Shown: positions 1-8,876, counted from the stretch's first letter. The stretch is DNA of 64,000 nucleotides from Marinobacter halodurans (GCF_004327985.1 NZ_SJDL01000029.1:1-64000); one strand, 5' to 3'. The notes: generated by a model from the sequence alone, not told the origin. Numbers and translations are program-made.

Positions 1-124
1 TGCCGTTCGGCTAGTGGTTCCCCTTACCGGGCCCACAGGGGACTTGCACCCCCAAGTCATCCGGCCAGCACCACCTGTACCAGAACAGCGCCCGTCAAGG
101 CGCTACGCGCCATGCCTGGCGCAC
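1..124 (-). mobile_element. 5' end of a group IIC-type intron (truncated by window edge)
   Basis: Read on the minus strand, the sequence from 124 begins GTGCGCCAGGCATGGCGC, which resembles the 5' end of bacterial class C group II introns (GTGCGCC..GCATGG). It continues with a GGGGGTGCAAGTCCCC hairpin near 38-53 and the domain I-like block CTAGCCGAACGGCA at 1-14. It starts directly behind the T-tract of a rho-independent terminator, the usual target of class C introns. The rest of the ribozyme and any reverse transcriptase would lie left of the window, so neither completeness nor an encoded RT can be judged. The family match is from memory of conserved motifs, not from a covariance search. Confidence 0.72.
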
Positions 125-125
125 C

Positions 126-157
126 AAAAAAGGCCCGTCGCACGACGCTTCGGGCCT
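126..157 (-). terminator. Rho-independent terminator of the BMP-family gene
   Basis: On the minus strand, AGGCCCG (157-151) pairs with CGGGCCT (137-131) around a 13-nt loop and is followed by six T (131-126). It lies 45 bp past the stop codon of the substrate-binding protein gene. The intron-like sequence starts 1-2 nt after the T-tract. Confidence 0.8.
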
Positions 158-201
158 GACAGCAATCCTCTGCGGAGCCGGACTCCGCCTTGCTGCATCA
201 C

Positions 202-1269
202 TTACTGCGGATAGGTCGCTGTCATCCCGTGAACGTACCAGTCCATGCTGGACAGCTGTTCGTGGGTGGCCACTTCGCCTTCCTTGATGCGCAGCTTGCC
301 GGCCTGGTCGTAGATCGGACCGGTGAACGGATGCAGCTTCCCGGTGCGGATCGCCTCGATGGTGTCGTTGACCTTGCTGGTCTGCTCGTCGGTCAGGCGG
401 TCGCTCAGACCCACGATCTTGATGTCGCCTTCCTTGATGCCGCCCCAGTAGTCCTCGGACTTCCAGGTGCCATCCATCACGTCCTGGACGGTCTGGATGT
501 AGTACGGGGCCCAGTCGTCCACCACCGACAACAGGTGCGCGTGTGGACCGAAATGGGACATGTCGGAGGCCTGGCCCACGGCCCACTTGCCGCGTTTTTC
601 GGCCGCCAGCATGGCTGCAGGGCTGTCGGTATGCTGGATGATCACATCCACGCCCTGGTCCATCAGGGTATTGGCGGCATCCGCCTCTTTCGCCGGATCG
701 AACCAGGTGCTGACCCAGACCACCTTCAACTCGACGTCCGGATTGACCTTGCGCGCGGCCAGGAAGGTGGCGTTGATGTCACGGATAACTTCCGGGATCG
801 GGAAGGACGCGATGAAACCGATCTTGTTGGACTGGGTCACCAGGCCCGCTGCCGTGCCGCTGACGTAACGGCCCTCATAGGTCACGGACAGGTAGGTGCC
901 CAGGTTCTTGGCGCGCTTGTAGCCGGTCGCGTGCAGGAACACCTTGTCCGGATAGTCCTTGGCCACGCGGGCGACGGCATTCATGAAGCCGAAGGACGTG
1001 GCGAAAATCACGTCGTTGCCCGCCTGTGCCAGGCGGCGCAGGGTGCGCTCGGCATCCGCGCCCTCGTTCACGTTCTCGACGTATGTGGTCTGAACCTTGT
1101 CGCCGAAGTGCTCTTCCAGGGCCTTACGCCCCTGATCGTGCTGGTAACTCCAGCCGTGATCACCAATCGGCCCCACGTAGATAAAACCGACTTTCAATGG
1201 ATCGTCCGCAAAAGCGTGCATGGGGATAACCAAGGCCGCCAGCACAGCCAGTCGTTTCAAAAAGCGCAT
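202..1269 (-). CDS. BMP-family ABC transporter substrate-binding protein
   Basis: A 355-residue periplasmic protein of the BMP/PnrA-like family, whose members bind nucleosides or related ligands for ABC importers. The N-terminus is a Sec signal peptide (MRFLKRLAVLAALVIPMHAFA) cleaved before DDPLKVGFIY. The next part shows the family's opening strand and GDHGWSYQHDQG segment, and later FATSFGFMNAV and GKWAVGQASDMSHFGP. There is no lipobox. ATG at 1269 is preferred because AGGAG lies 9 nt upstream; a GTG at 1275 would sit only 3 nt from it. No permease or ATPase gene adjoins it here; partners may lie elsewhere. Family is secure, ligand is not. Confidence 0.9.
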   Translation of the reverse strand: MRFLKRLAVLAALVIPMHAFADDPLKVGFIYVGPIGDHGWSYQHDQGRKALEEHFGDKVQTTYVENVNEGADAERTLRRLAQAGNDVIFATSFGFMNAVARVAKDYPDKVFLHATGYKRAKNLGTYLSVTYEGRYVSGTAAGLVTQSNKIGFIASFPIPEVIRDINATFLAARKVNPDVELKVVWVSTWFDPAKEADAANTLMDQGVDVIIQHTDSPAAMLAAEKRGKWAVGQASDMSHFGPHAHLLSVVDDWAPYYIQTVQDVMDGTWKSEDYWGGIKEGDIKIVGLSDRLTDEQTSKVNDTIEAIRTGKLHPFTGPIYDQAGKLRIKEGEVATHEQLSSMDWYVHGMTATYPQ

Positions 1270-1837
1270 TCGCACCGTCTCCTGTTATGTCACTTTCTTT
1301 TTTGAGCGACTCATTCGTAGCCCGCCAGTTTAACCTGTCATCCGATCAAAGATAGCAGGCCCGGGCGAGAATCAGCACCGTCAGGTACTTGAGCAAAAAA
1401 CTGGCCAACCGTTCAGGAAAATCCTTGTACCCTGGACCCACGTGCCTGGTGCCCAAGAACCATGGCGAGACATGCCTTCTTCAACCAGCGCCTGCACGGA
1501 AACAGACCATTCCGGCCACCAGGATGCCCACTTTGATGCGTCCGCCGGACGGGCCGATGGACCAGCGGTCATCCAATCACCATCCCGGCGTCTGTCCGCC
1601 ATCCTGCTGCGTATAAAAAATCACCGCATTACATGATTTGCAACCTATTGCTTTTCCGGTGAAATATCTTTTCAGGCCACTTTGGCGCCGGAACACCCAT
1701 GCCAATTGGGCCAATGACAACCTGACAAAAGTCACAAAAAGTTACACCTCGGCACAAATCTTTATTTGCACAAATGCACCACTTAACCCTATTCCTATGA
1801 GGTGTAGGGAAGCACATGTGACCAAGGAGTACACAAA
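1270..1837. other. Intergenic region between the BMP gene and the tad operon
   Basis: About 570 bp between divergent genes. Short ORFs here (for example 1381-1602 minus and 1389-1616 plus) overlap one another, lack good ribosome sites and have no recognisable product. The right third turns AT-rich and holds the likely promoter for flp. CAAAT-CTTT-ATTTG at about 1755-1768 is a small inverted repeat that could be an operator. Nothing else could be assigned. Confidence 0.5.
1766..1795 (+). promoter_or_regulatory. Possible sigma-70 promoter for flp/tad
   Basis: TTGCAC (1766-1771) and TATTCC (1790-1795) are separated by 18 bp in an AT-rich stretch, 43 bp before the flp start. Both hexamers are imperfect, so this is a suggestion. 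A strong AAGGAG ribosome site follows at 1824-1829, 8 nt before the ATG. Confidence 0.3.
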
Positions 1838-2074
1838 ATGAAACGCACAACAATGCCTAAAAACGTTTCTCCCACAGCCCTGTTTGTCCGTGCCCAGACG
1901 TTCCGGGCCGGTAAACCCGGCTCCCAGAGAGGGGCCAGCGCCCTGGAGTACATCGTGCTGGCCGCCGCTATCATCGGCATCGTCACGCTCCTGATCACCC
2001 AGACGGATGTCGGCACCACCTTCACCGGCGCTTTTGAAGGATTGTTCGACGACGCAGCAAATCCGGGCGCCTGA
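1838..2074 (+). CDS. flp: Flp-type type IVb pilin
   Basis: A 78-residue major pilin precursor for the Tad/Flp pilus. After a long 31-residue leader comes the prepilin site QRG followed by ASALEYIVLAAAIIGIV. Cleavage after Gly puts the Glu-Tyr pair at mature positions 5 and 6, the Flp hallmark, followed by a single hydrophobic helix. The mature pilin would be about 46 residues. AAGGAG lies 8 nt before the ATG. First gene of the tad operon; the tadE-like gene follows 38 bp later. An alternative ATG at 1853 would shorten only the leader. Confidence 0.92.
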   Translation: MKRTTMPKNVSPTALFVRAQTFRAGKPGSQRGASALEYIVLAAAIIGIVTLLITQTDVGTTFTGAFEGLFDDAANPGA

Positions 2075-2112
2075 CGCGCCCGGCGTCTTGCCAGGACATC
2101 AGGAGAGTCCAG

Positions 2113-2577
2113 ATGAGTCTGTCGTCTTCGGGCGCTATCCAGCGCGGTGCCGTCGCACTCGAGTTCCTGTTGCTGTTTCCGTTTATCGTGGCAACGCTCT
2201 ATGCGGCGGCCAGCTACAGCGTCCTGTTTTTCAACCAGTATCGCATGCAGGACGCGGTGACCCAGGCCGCCAACCTGTCGTTGACGATCGATCGGTCCAG
2301 TTATCAGGCCGACCAGTTGAAAGGGGTTGTGGAGAGCCGTTCCTCTCAGGCCCTCGATTCACTGCTCGGTACGTTGCCGGACCGTTTCCGCAAAGCGGTG
2401 CAACCGGATCTCACCGGTTGCACGGTGGGCACGGTCAGCAACGTGGAGATGCTGCGCTGCAGCGTTGGGATCGCCGGCGGCGACAGCAGCCTGTTACCAC
2501 TGATCAGCTTCGGCTGGCTGGGGCAGTTTCCGCCCATGCCAAGCCGCTTGCAGGCCGAAGCCTTCGTGGCGTTCTGA
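2113..2577 (+). CDS. TadE-like minor pseudopilin
   Basis: A 154-residue pseudopilin. Its N-terminus has the class III prepilin cleavage motif QRG/AVALEFLLLFPFIV with Glu at mature position 5, followed by one membrane helix and a periplasmic domain with two Cys (in TGCTVG and LRCSVG) that could pair. TadE and TadF proteins of this form are processed by the Tad prepilin peptidase and are needed for Flp pilus assembly. The start follows an AGGAGAG ribosome site. It is placed between the pilin and CpaB, as in other tad loci. Confidence 0.82.
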   Translation: MSLSSSGAIQRGAVALEFLLLFPFIVATLYAAASYSVLFFNQYRMQDAVTQAANLSLTIDRSSYQADQLKGVVESRSSQALDSLLGTLPDRFRKAVQPDLTGCTVGTVSNVEMLRCSVGIAGGDSSLLPLISFGWLGQFPPMPSRLQAEAFVAF

Positions 2578-2638
2578 CGACGCAACCGGGAACCGCACCG
2601 GCACGGAGTATCACAACCATTAACGTCGGGAGTCCAAC

Positions 2639-3490
2639 GTGGGATCCAGAGCACTTTACGCCCTGCCAGCGATCGTACTCGCGCTCATCGCATTGATACT
2701 GGCGGGCATCGGCTTTGCCAATAATGAGCCACCGGTTCAGACGTTGCCCCATGAACCAGCGAAAACCACCACCATGGAGCAGGCTGCGCCATCCCTGTTC
2801 GAATACCTGGTCGTGACCCGCCCCATTGCCAGTGGCGAACCCATCGGCGAAGACCAGGTCAGCCGTGTGGGCACGGCACAGGAAGTGAAAGGGGCCATCA
2901 GCGCGGACCGTTTCAAGTTCGGTACACCCGCCGTGGGTCCTATCCAGCCCGGGGCCATCCTGACCCGCGACCTGCTGTCGAGTACCAGCCTGATCACTCC
3001 CCGCATCAAGCCCGGGCATCAGGCCATTGCCCTGAAGATGGATGAAGTCACCGGCGTCGGCGGACTACTCAAGCCCGGCGACCGGGTCAATGTGCTCGCC
3101 ACCTTCCAGCGCGATCGACAGGCCACTCCCACCGCCGTCACCGTGGTACGCGGTGCGCCGGTACTGGCGGTCCAGGGCTCCCTGGGCAGCGACAGCGATG
3201 CGCCCGACAAGGAGCGTCGCAACGACTCCATCGTCCTGTTGATCCCGGATGCCCGGGTGCCGGCGGTGCTGCTGGCGTCCAACGAAGGCAAGGTGCGCCT
3301 GGCCGCCATTGCCGCCCCGGAGGACACCCGGTCGCAGGACACCGCCACCGATAGCGCTGCCAGCATGGCCCTGGCCGACCTGTTCCCCAAACCGCCAGCG
3401 CCGCCCAAATCCCAACCCGTCCGTCGCGCACCGGCCAACAAGGTCGAGGTTTTCGAAGGTTCCGAGAGCAGGAAGGTCTATGTTCGCTAA
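2639..3490 (+). CDS. cpaB: Flp pilus assembly protein CpaB/RcpC
   Basis: A 283-residue inner-membrane-anchored periplasmic protein. The N-terminal helix (about residues 6-27) is followed by the family sequence EYLVVTRPIASGEPI, then a SAF-like domain (about 52-105) and a second domain opening with GHQAIALKMDEVTGVGG and LLKPGDRVNVLATF, both typical of CpaB. CpaB/RcpC is thought to connect secretin and inner-membrane parts of the Tad machine. It starts with GTG behind CGGGAG. It overlaps cpaC by 11 bp, which implies translational coupling. The Pro/Lys-rich segment near residue 250 looks like a linker. Confidence 0.92.
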   Translation: MGSRALYALPAIVLALIALILAGIGFANNEPPVQTLPHEPAKTTTMEQAAPSLFEYLVVTRPIASGEPIGEDQVSRVGTAQEVKGAISADRFKFGTPAVGPIQPGAILTRDLLSSTSLITPRIKPGHQAIALKMDEVTGVGGLLKPGDRVNVLATFQRDRQATPTAVTVVRGAPVLAVQGSLGSDSDAPDKERRNDSIVLLIPDARVPAVLLASNEGKVRLAAIAAPEDTRSQDTATDSAASMALADLFPKPPAPPKSQPVRRAPANKVEVFEGSESRKVYVR

Positions 3491-4652
3491 TCGACTGAAA
3501 ACACGTTTGCTGGCCGGTCTCCTGCTGGGCCTGGTGGTGCTGCCTGCCGCAGCCCTGGAAAACGGCGCCATGATCAGCCTCGGCAAGGGCGAGCAGCGTG
3601 TGCTGGATTTTCCGTCCGCACTGGCCAAGGTCGCCACCTCCGCCCCCGATATCGCCGCCGTTACGGTGTCTGGCACCCGCGAGTTGCTGCTGACCGGGAA
3701 AGCCGAAGGCTCGGCGATCCTGTCGGTCTGGCTCAGGGATGCCGACGATCCGCTGAAAGCCCCGATCGTGGTGGCGCCCACCCAGGGCGAAAAGATGCCG
3801 TTCGGCACCCAGGTGCAGACGGATATCCGCATCCTCGAGGTCAGCCGCAGCCAGCTCAACGAGCTGGGGTTCTACTACGCCCGTCTGTTCGACGGCGGCA
3901 ATTCCGCCATCGGCGTGGCACCGCCGGGCAGCGGGTATCGCGGTTTCACCGGCCCGGGCCAGGCGAGTGCCCCGATCTCCACGGACGGCTTCAACCTGTT
4001 CAGCTTTGGCGCCAATTCCCTGGCCATCATCAATGCCCTGGAATCCGGTGGCTTTGCCTATACCCTGGCCCAGCCGTCGCTGACCAGCATCAGCGGACAG
4101 AACGCCACCTTCCTCTCCGGCGGCGAGTTTCCCATTCCGGTGAGCACGGACGGCGACAGCATCGAGGTGGAATACAAGGAATTCGGCGTTAGCCTCAGCC
4201 TGACGCCGACCGTCGTGGACCCGGAACAGATCATCCTCAAGGTGGCCCCGGAGGTCAGCGAGCTCGACTTTTCCACCGGGGTGACCACGGCCGGCGTCTC
4301 GGTACCCGGCCTGCGGGTGCGCCGGGCCCAGACCACGGTATCCATGGGGCCGGGCGAGACCTTCATCATCAGCGGCCTGGTCAGTCGCAGCACCATCAAT
4401 AACAGCGACCGCATCCCGGGACTGGGCGATATCCCTGTCCTCGGAGCCCTGTTCCGTTCCGACCGGATATCCCGCGAGGACAAGGAGCTGATCATGGTGG
4501 TCACGCCTCATATCGTGTCCCCGGGCAAGGCCGGCGACCGGATCACCGACCTGCCCGCTTCGGATTACCACAACAGCAGCATGGGCTGGCTCGACATGGC
4601 CACCCAGACCCGCGGCGGCGAACATCCCATCCATCACGGCTTGAGTTGGTGA
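3480..4652 (+). CDS. cpaC: Tad secretin CpaC/RcpA
   Basis: A 390-residue outer-membrane secretin forming the Flp pilus channel. It has a signal peptide ending near LPAAA, an N-terminal pilus-secretin domain (about residues 25-100, with ATSAPDIAAVTVSGTRELLL and GKAEGSAILSVW), and a C-terminal secretin core (about 125-355) with ALESGGFAYTLAQPSLTSIS, GGEFPIPV and FGVSLSLTPTV, ending in the conserved segment VPVLGALFRS. The frame stays open upstream to 3249, but ATG at 3480 is chosen because AGGAAGG lies just ahead and the signal peptide begins there. Confidence 0.93.
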   Translation: MFANRLKTRLLAGLLLGLVVLPAAALENGAMISLGKGEQRVLDFPSALAKVATSAPDIAAVTVSGTRELLLTGKAEGSAILSVWLRDADDPLKAPIVVAPTQGEKMPFGTQVQTDIRILEVSRSQLNELGFYYARLFDGGNSAIGVAPPGSGYRGFTGPGQASAPISTDGFNLFSFGANSLAIINALESGGFAYTLAQPSLTSISGQNATFLSGGEFPIPVSTDGDSIEVEYKEFGVSLSLTPTVVDPEQIILKVAPEVSELDFSTGVTTAGVSVPGLRVRRAQTTVSMGPGETFIISGLVSRSTINNSDRIPGLGDIPVLGALFRSDRISREDKELIMVVTPHIVSPGKAGDRITDLPASDYHNSSMGWLDMATQTRGGEHPIHHGLSW

Positions 4653-4655
4653 CCC

Positions 4656-5864
4656 ATGGACCATCAGGACATTATCGTTTGCATCACCGACGACCTGGGC
4701 ATCCGGGTCTGGCTGGAGCGTGCGCTGCAGGATGCGTGGCGTCTTGAATGCGTCGGCAACGCTGACCTTTCAAGAGTCGTCAACCTGGTCGAAGCGACCC
4801 GCGCACGGCTGGCGATCGTCGCCATCGACGAAAACGCCCCGGAACGCTCCCTGCGGACCATCGAAGCCGTCCACCGTGCCCATCCATCGCTGGTGGTGAT
4901 CACGGTGGCCCGGCGACTCAACCAGGAGTACCTGCTGCGCAGCATGCGGGCCGGGGCCCGCGATTGCCTGCTTGCCGATAGCGATGCCGAAGAGTTGCGG
5001 GCCCAGGTCAACGACCTGCTCTACCGCGAGCAGGTGTCCCCCGAGTCCCGCCAGCGGGATGCTTTGCCTCACAACCTGACCCTGGTGGCCCCCGCCGACC
5101 CAACGGTGGACACCCGTTTCCTGACCCAGAACCTGGCGTTCGCCCTCAACCGCGACAACCCGGACCAGCGGATCCTGGCCATCGACACCGCCGCCGAAGG
5201 GCGCAATGTGTTCTACCTGGAAGTGAACAACCGCTTCACCCTGAAGAACTTCCTGGCCAACGCCAATGCCGCCGATGAGACCCTGATCGAAACGGCGCTG
5301 GAGGAATACCGCGAGGGTCTGAGACTACTGGGCGGACAGCTGGATGACAGTGACCTGGGCGGTGACCGGAACGCCGACCTGTTCATCGTCATCAGCCAGC
5401 TGATGCACCTGTTCGACCACATCGTGGTCAACGTGGATCCGGCCGTCGCGGACCACTGGATCGGCGCCGTCGGCCCCCATACCAGCACGCTGGTCATGAC
5501 CCTGCATCCGATCGTGTATCAGGCGCACCGCGCGCGGCGCCAGATCGAACGCTGGCGCAGCAGCCTGGGTACCGCATGCCGCCAGGTGCTGGTCGCCGAC
5601 GGCGCGGACGGCAAGGTGTCGCCGACCCTCACACAGTTGGAAGAGACCATTGGTATCGAGGCCCTCGGCGCCCTACCGCTGGATTGGAACAATCGCCTGC
5701 TGACCATCAACGCCGGCATTCCATTGCACCGGCTTCCCCGCAAGAACGCCTACGCCCGCCAGTTCGAGCATCTGTTGAAACGCTTCAACGGGCCACAAAA
5801 CCACACCGGCGAACCGTCGACGACCCGGGGGACGGGCCTGCTACAGCGGCTGCGGCTGGCCTGA
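4656..5864 (+). CDS. cpaE: Tad localisation ATPase-like protein CpaE/TadZ with degenerate P-loop
   Basis: A 402-residue cytoplasmic protein. The N-terminal about 130 residues look like an atypical receiver fold (IIVCITDDLGIRVWLERAL, ALRTIEAVHRAHPSLVVITV-type strands). Residues about 143-380 resemble the MinD/ParA-like domain of CpaE/TadZ, which places the pilus machine at the pole. Where CpaE normally carries KGGVGTTT, this protein has LVAPADPTVDTRFLTQNLAF, with no lysine or Gly-rich loop. ATP binding is therefore probably lost, although the later strand ILAIDTAAEG is kept. It starts 3 bp after cpaC. Assignment rests on position and fold pattern. Confidence 0.85.
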   Translation: MDHQDIIVCITDDLGIRVWLERALQDAWRLECVGNADLSRVVNLVEATRARLAIVAIDENAPERSLRTIEAVHRAHPSLVVITVARRLNQEYLLRSMRAGARDCLLADSDAEELRAQVNDLLYREQVSPESRQRDALPHNLTLVAPADPTVDTRFLTQNLAFALNRDNPDQRILAIDTAAEGRNVFYLEVNNRFTLKNFLANANAADETLIETALEEYREGLRLLGGQLDDSDLGGDRNADLFIVISQLMHLFDHIVVNVDPAVADHWIGAVGPHTSTLVMTLHPIVYQAHRARRQIERWRSSLGTACRQVLVADGADGKVSPTLTQLEETIGIEALGALPLDWNNRLLTINAGIPLHRLPRKNAYARQFEHLLKRFNGPQNHTGEPSTTRGTGLLQRLRLA

Positions 5865-5887
5865 ACGAGTGAGGGGGTAAACAGGTT

Positions 5888-7069
5888 ATGGCATCCCGGA
5901 TTGACCAGGAATACCAGGATCTTAAAGAACTCGTTCACCGCGCGGTGGTGGAGCGGCTGGACGAGGAAGGCATTGAAGTGGGCAAGGCCGCCAAGTCCAC
6001 ACTGGCCGATTTCGTGCGGGTCAGCGTGTCCGACTACCTGACGGCCAACAAGGTACCCCTGTCCACCCAGGACCTGAGCCTGCTGTCCCGCGAGATTCTC
6101 GACGAGGTCGCCGGTTTCGGACCGCTGGAACCGTTGCTGGCCGACCCCTCGGTGAACGACATCCTGGTGAACGGTCCCGGGGACGTGTTCGTGGAAATCG
6201 ATGGCCTGCTGCAACGCGCCAACACCCGGTTTATCAACGACGACCACGTGATCCGCGTGGTCCGGCGGATCCTGTCGCCGCTGGGCCGGCGCCTGGACGA
6301 ATCCAGCCCTATGGTGGACGCCCGCCTGCCGGACGGTTCCCGGGTCAACGCCATCATTCCGCCGATCGCCCTCGATGGGCCGTCCATGAGTATCCGCAAG
6401 TTCACCAAGAACCACCTGACCGCCAACGACTTGTTGCAGGGCGGCTCGCTGACTCGGGAGGGCCTGGAGACGCTGCTGGCGCAGGTGACCGACCGCCGCA
6501 ACGTCCTGGTCAGCGGCGGCACCGGGACCGGCAAGACCACCATCCTCAACCTGATGAGCCAGCACATCCCGCGGGAGGAGCGGGTCGTCACCATCGAGGA
6601 CTCCGCCGAACTGGCGTTGGACCATCCCCATGTGGTGCGCCTGGAGACGCGGCCGGCCAACACCGAGGGTACCGGCCGGGTGAGCGCCCGGGACCTGGTG
6701 ATCAACGCCCTGCGCATGCGCCCGGACCGGATCATCGTCGGTGAGGTTCGCTCCGGCGAGATTATCGAGCTGCTGCAGGCGATGAACACCGGGCACGAAG
6801 GCTCGATGAGCACCATCCACGCCAACAGTGCCCGGGATGCCATGGTGCGCATCGAAACCCTGCTCGCGGTCAACGGTTATGACGCCAGTGAGCGCGCCGT
6901 GGGGCGGCTGATTGGCTCGGCCATCGACGTGATTGTGCAACTCGCCCGCCAGCCGGATGGCCGGCGCTACGTCAGTGAGATCGTCGAGATGCGCCCGGAT
7001 ACGGACGATCCCTATCGGATGCACCATCTCTATCGGGGGGCCAGCCATGGCGAATCCGCTCTGGCTTAA
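5888..7069 (+). CDS. cpaF: Tad secretion ATPase CpaF/TadA
   Basis: A 393-residue hexameric type II/IV secretion ATPase that powers Flp pilin assembly. It shows the N-terminal helical region, then FGPLEPLLADPSVNDILVNG (about 77-96), Walker A SGGTGTGKTT (about 209-218), VTIEDSAEL, the Walker B-like region RPDRIIVGEVRSGE, and the His box TGHEGSMSTIHANS. All catalytic elements are intact, in contrast to CpaE. It starts with ATG after GAGGGGG. The 3' end overlaps tadB by 23 bp. Confidence 0.96.
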   Translation: MASRIDQEYQDLKELVHRAVVERLDEEGIEVGKAAKSTLADFVRVSVSDYLTANKVPLSTQDLSLLSREILDEVAGFGPLEPLLADPSVNDILVNGPGDVFVEIDGLLQRANTRFINDDHVIRVVRRILSPLGRRLDESSPMVDARLPDGSRVNAIIPPIALDGPSMSIRKFTKNHLTANDLLQGGSLTREGLETLLAQVTDRRNVLVSGGTGTGKTTILNLMSQHIPREERVVTIEDSAELALDHPHVVRLETRPANTEGTGRVSARDLVINALRMRPDRIIVGEVRSGEIIELLQAMNTGHEGSMSTIHANSARDAMVRIETLLAVNGYDASERAVGRLIGSAIDVIVQLARQPDGRRYVSEIVEMRPDTDDPYRMHHLYRGASHGESALA

Positions 7070-7964
7070 CGCCGCCCTGATCTTCGCCCTGGCGGCCCTG
7101 GCCCTGGTCGCCGCCCAGTGGATCTGGCAGGCCCGCAGTGTCCGTCGCCAGCTCGGGCGCCGCATCAGCCAGCGCCTGGAGGATACCCGTGAACTGCCGG
7201 CCGAGCAGGGCGCACGCTACCGGCCCGGTCGTCTCGATGTCCTGCTCCTGCGGGCCAACCTGCGCTTTTCATCGCGCCAGGTGGTTGTCGTCGGCTTGCT
7301 GGCGGGTCTGGCCCTGCTGCTGACCGGCATGGCCAGGGGCCCGGTGGTCGCGCTGGTGTGCGCCTTCTTCGTGGCGTCCGCCGGTTATGTCTATTGGCGG
7401 GTGCGTTTCCAGAAGCAGCGCCAGAAGATCTACAGCGAACTGCCGGAAATGATCGACGCGGTACTGCGTTACATCGAGGCCGGGCGCTCCCTCGAGCAGG
7501 CCCTCACGGACGCCCTGGCGGACGCCTCGCCTATCTTCGGGCCCCTGAACTTCCGGGTCCGCAGTGCCGTCGAGGCGGGCCGTGACTACACCCGCCTGTT
7601 CGAGGACTTCGCCGAACTCTACCGGGTGGCGGCACTGGTGCTGGTCGCCCTTGCCTTGCGCACCTCCGCCCGCTTCGGTTCGTCGGTCAAACCGTTGCTG
7701 CGGCAGGTGGCCGATGCCCTGCGCTCCCAGCAGGCGTTGCGCCAGGAGTTCCTGGCCGCCACGGCGGAAACCCGCTTCACGGCGGCGACCTTCGCCCTGT
7801 TGCCGCCCGGTCTCGCCGTCTACATGACGGCCATCAACGAGGAGTATTCCGCGGTGCTGCTCGATACCGCCACCGGCCACACCATGCTGGCCGTTGCCGG
7901 CGCCTTGCAGCTGTGCGGCATGTTGATGATCTGGCGCATGATCCAGGGGGTGGGCCGTGATTAA
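7047..7964 (+). CDS. tadB: Tad inner-membrane platform protein TadB
   Basis: A 305-residue polytopic membrane protein of the GspF/T2SSF family. It has an N-terminal membrane helix (about residues 5-25), a helix pair near 80-115, then the cytoplasmic GspF-like domain with LPEMIDAVLRYIEAGRSLEQAL, and two C-terminal helices. TadB and TadC form the platform engaged by TadA. The frame is open further upstream, but ATG at 7047 inside the cpaF 3' end gives a normal TadB N-terminus. It overlaps tadC by 8 bp. Confidence 0.92.
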   Translation: MANPLWLNAALIFALAALALVAAQWIWQARSVRRQLGRRISQRLEDTRELPAEQGARYRPGRLDVLLLRANLRFSSRQVVVVGLLAGLALLLTGMARGPVVALVCAFFVASAGYVYWRVRFQKQRQKIYSELPEMIDAVLRYIEAGRSLEQALTDALADASPIFGPLNFRVRSAVEAGRDYTRLFEDFAELYRVAALVLVALALRTSARFGSSVKPLLRQVADALRSQQALRQEFLAATAETRFTAATFALLPPGLAVYMTAINEEYSAVLLDTATGHTMLAVAGALQLCGMLMIWRMIQGVGRD

Positions 7965-8829
7965 TCCCTGGTTTGCCGGTGCCATGGCGGCAGCCGTCTG
8001 CGCCATCTGGCTGGCCCTCTACAAGGCGCCGCAATGGGCCCTGCGGGCGCGCATACGGGCCCGCCTGGATCGATTGCCGCTGGACGAGGACGAAAAGCTC
8101 ACTTCCCTGCTGCAGCACTGGATGGATCGCTTCACCCGTCATCGCTGGATCGCCGCCGACTTCAGCGAGCAGGGCGTGGCGCTGGAAACCGCCGGCCTGT
8201 CCCTGTCCCGGGCCCAACGGGTCTACCTGCTGGTGTGCTGGCTGGTGCCGGCCCTGGTGATCGCTGGTGGCTTTGCCGCGTTCGGCAGTGGCGGTGGTCT
8301 GCTGATCGCCGGCCTGGCCTTCGTGCTGCCCCGCAAGGCGATCCGCACAGCAGGCCGCCGCGCCGAGTACGAGCAGAACCTGGAAGCCATCGAGCTGTGC
8401 CAGATGACGCGCATGCTGATGGAAGCCGGCCTGTCGGTGGAACGCACCCTGCGGCTGGTGGCCACCCAGGCCCGGCCGGTCATGCCACGGCTGGTCATGC
8501 GCCTGGACCGCTTCAACCGGATGATGGAATCCGGCGCCGAGCGCACGGCGGCGCTGGACGAGCTGGGCCGCAACAAACGCATTACCGTGCTGCGCAACTA
8601 CGTGACGCTGATGAAACAGAGCAGCAAGCTCGGCGCCCGGGTCTCGGACAGCCTCGGGCAGATCGTGCAGGAAGCCCAGCACGCCGAGCGCACGCGCCTC
8701 AAGGAAGACACCAATCGCCTGGGCGCCAAGATGACCGTCATCATGATGATTTTCATGCTGCCGGCGCTGTTCATCCTGATCGGCGGGCCGGCCCTGATTT
8801 CCATTGCCGACGCGATGGGGGGCTCATGA
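7957..8829 (+). CDS. tadC: Tad inner-membrane platform protein TadC
   Basis: A 290-residue GspF-family protein. It has an N-terminal helix, a helix pair near residues 90-125, the cytoplasmic segment YEQNLEAIELCQMTRMLMEAGLSVERTLRLV, and C-terminal helices with KMTVIMMIFMLPALFILIGGPA. The last segment is characteristic of TadC. Translation starts at a GTG overlapping the tadB stop, consistent with coupled synthesis. It is the partner of TadB. Confidence 0.92.
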   Translation: MINPWFAGAMAAAVCAIWLALYKAPQWALRARIRARLDRLPLDEDEKLTSLLQHWMDRFTRHRWIAADFSEQGVALETAGLSLSRAQRVYLLVCWLVPALVIAGGFAAFGSGGGLLIAGLAFVLPRKAIRTAGRRAEYEQNLEAIELCQMTRMLMEAGLSVERTLRLVATQARPVMPRLVMRLDRFNRMMESGAERTAALDELGRNKRITVLRNYVTLMKQSSKLGARVSDSLGQIVQEAQHAERTRLKEDTNRLGAKMTVIMMIFMLPALFILIGGPALISIADAMGGS

Positions 8830-8876
8830 AACACCCATCGACGGCCACAGAACCACAGCAGGAGGTTGAACGCACC

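Noticed and set aside
1-80. tRNA or riboswitch at the left edge
   Set aside because: The GTGCAAGTCC stretch recalls a T-arm, but no acceptor stem or anticodon arm can be formed. The terminator junction and GTGCGCC start fit a group II intron better.
190-1305. Long plus-strand ORF opposite the BMP gene
   Set aside because: It is a shadow of a well-supported gene in GC-rich DNA, with no recognisable domain. The same holds for 3138-4664 and 5750-7165 (minus) and 19170-20531, 21705-23750 and 25269-27275 (plus).
1381-1602. Small minus-strand ORF
   Set aside because: No ribosome site, no recognisable similarity, and overlapping ORFs on the other strand of equal quality.
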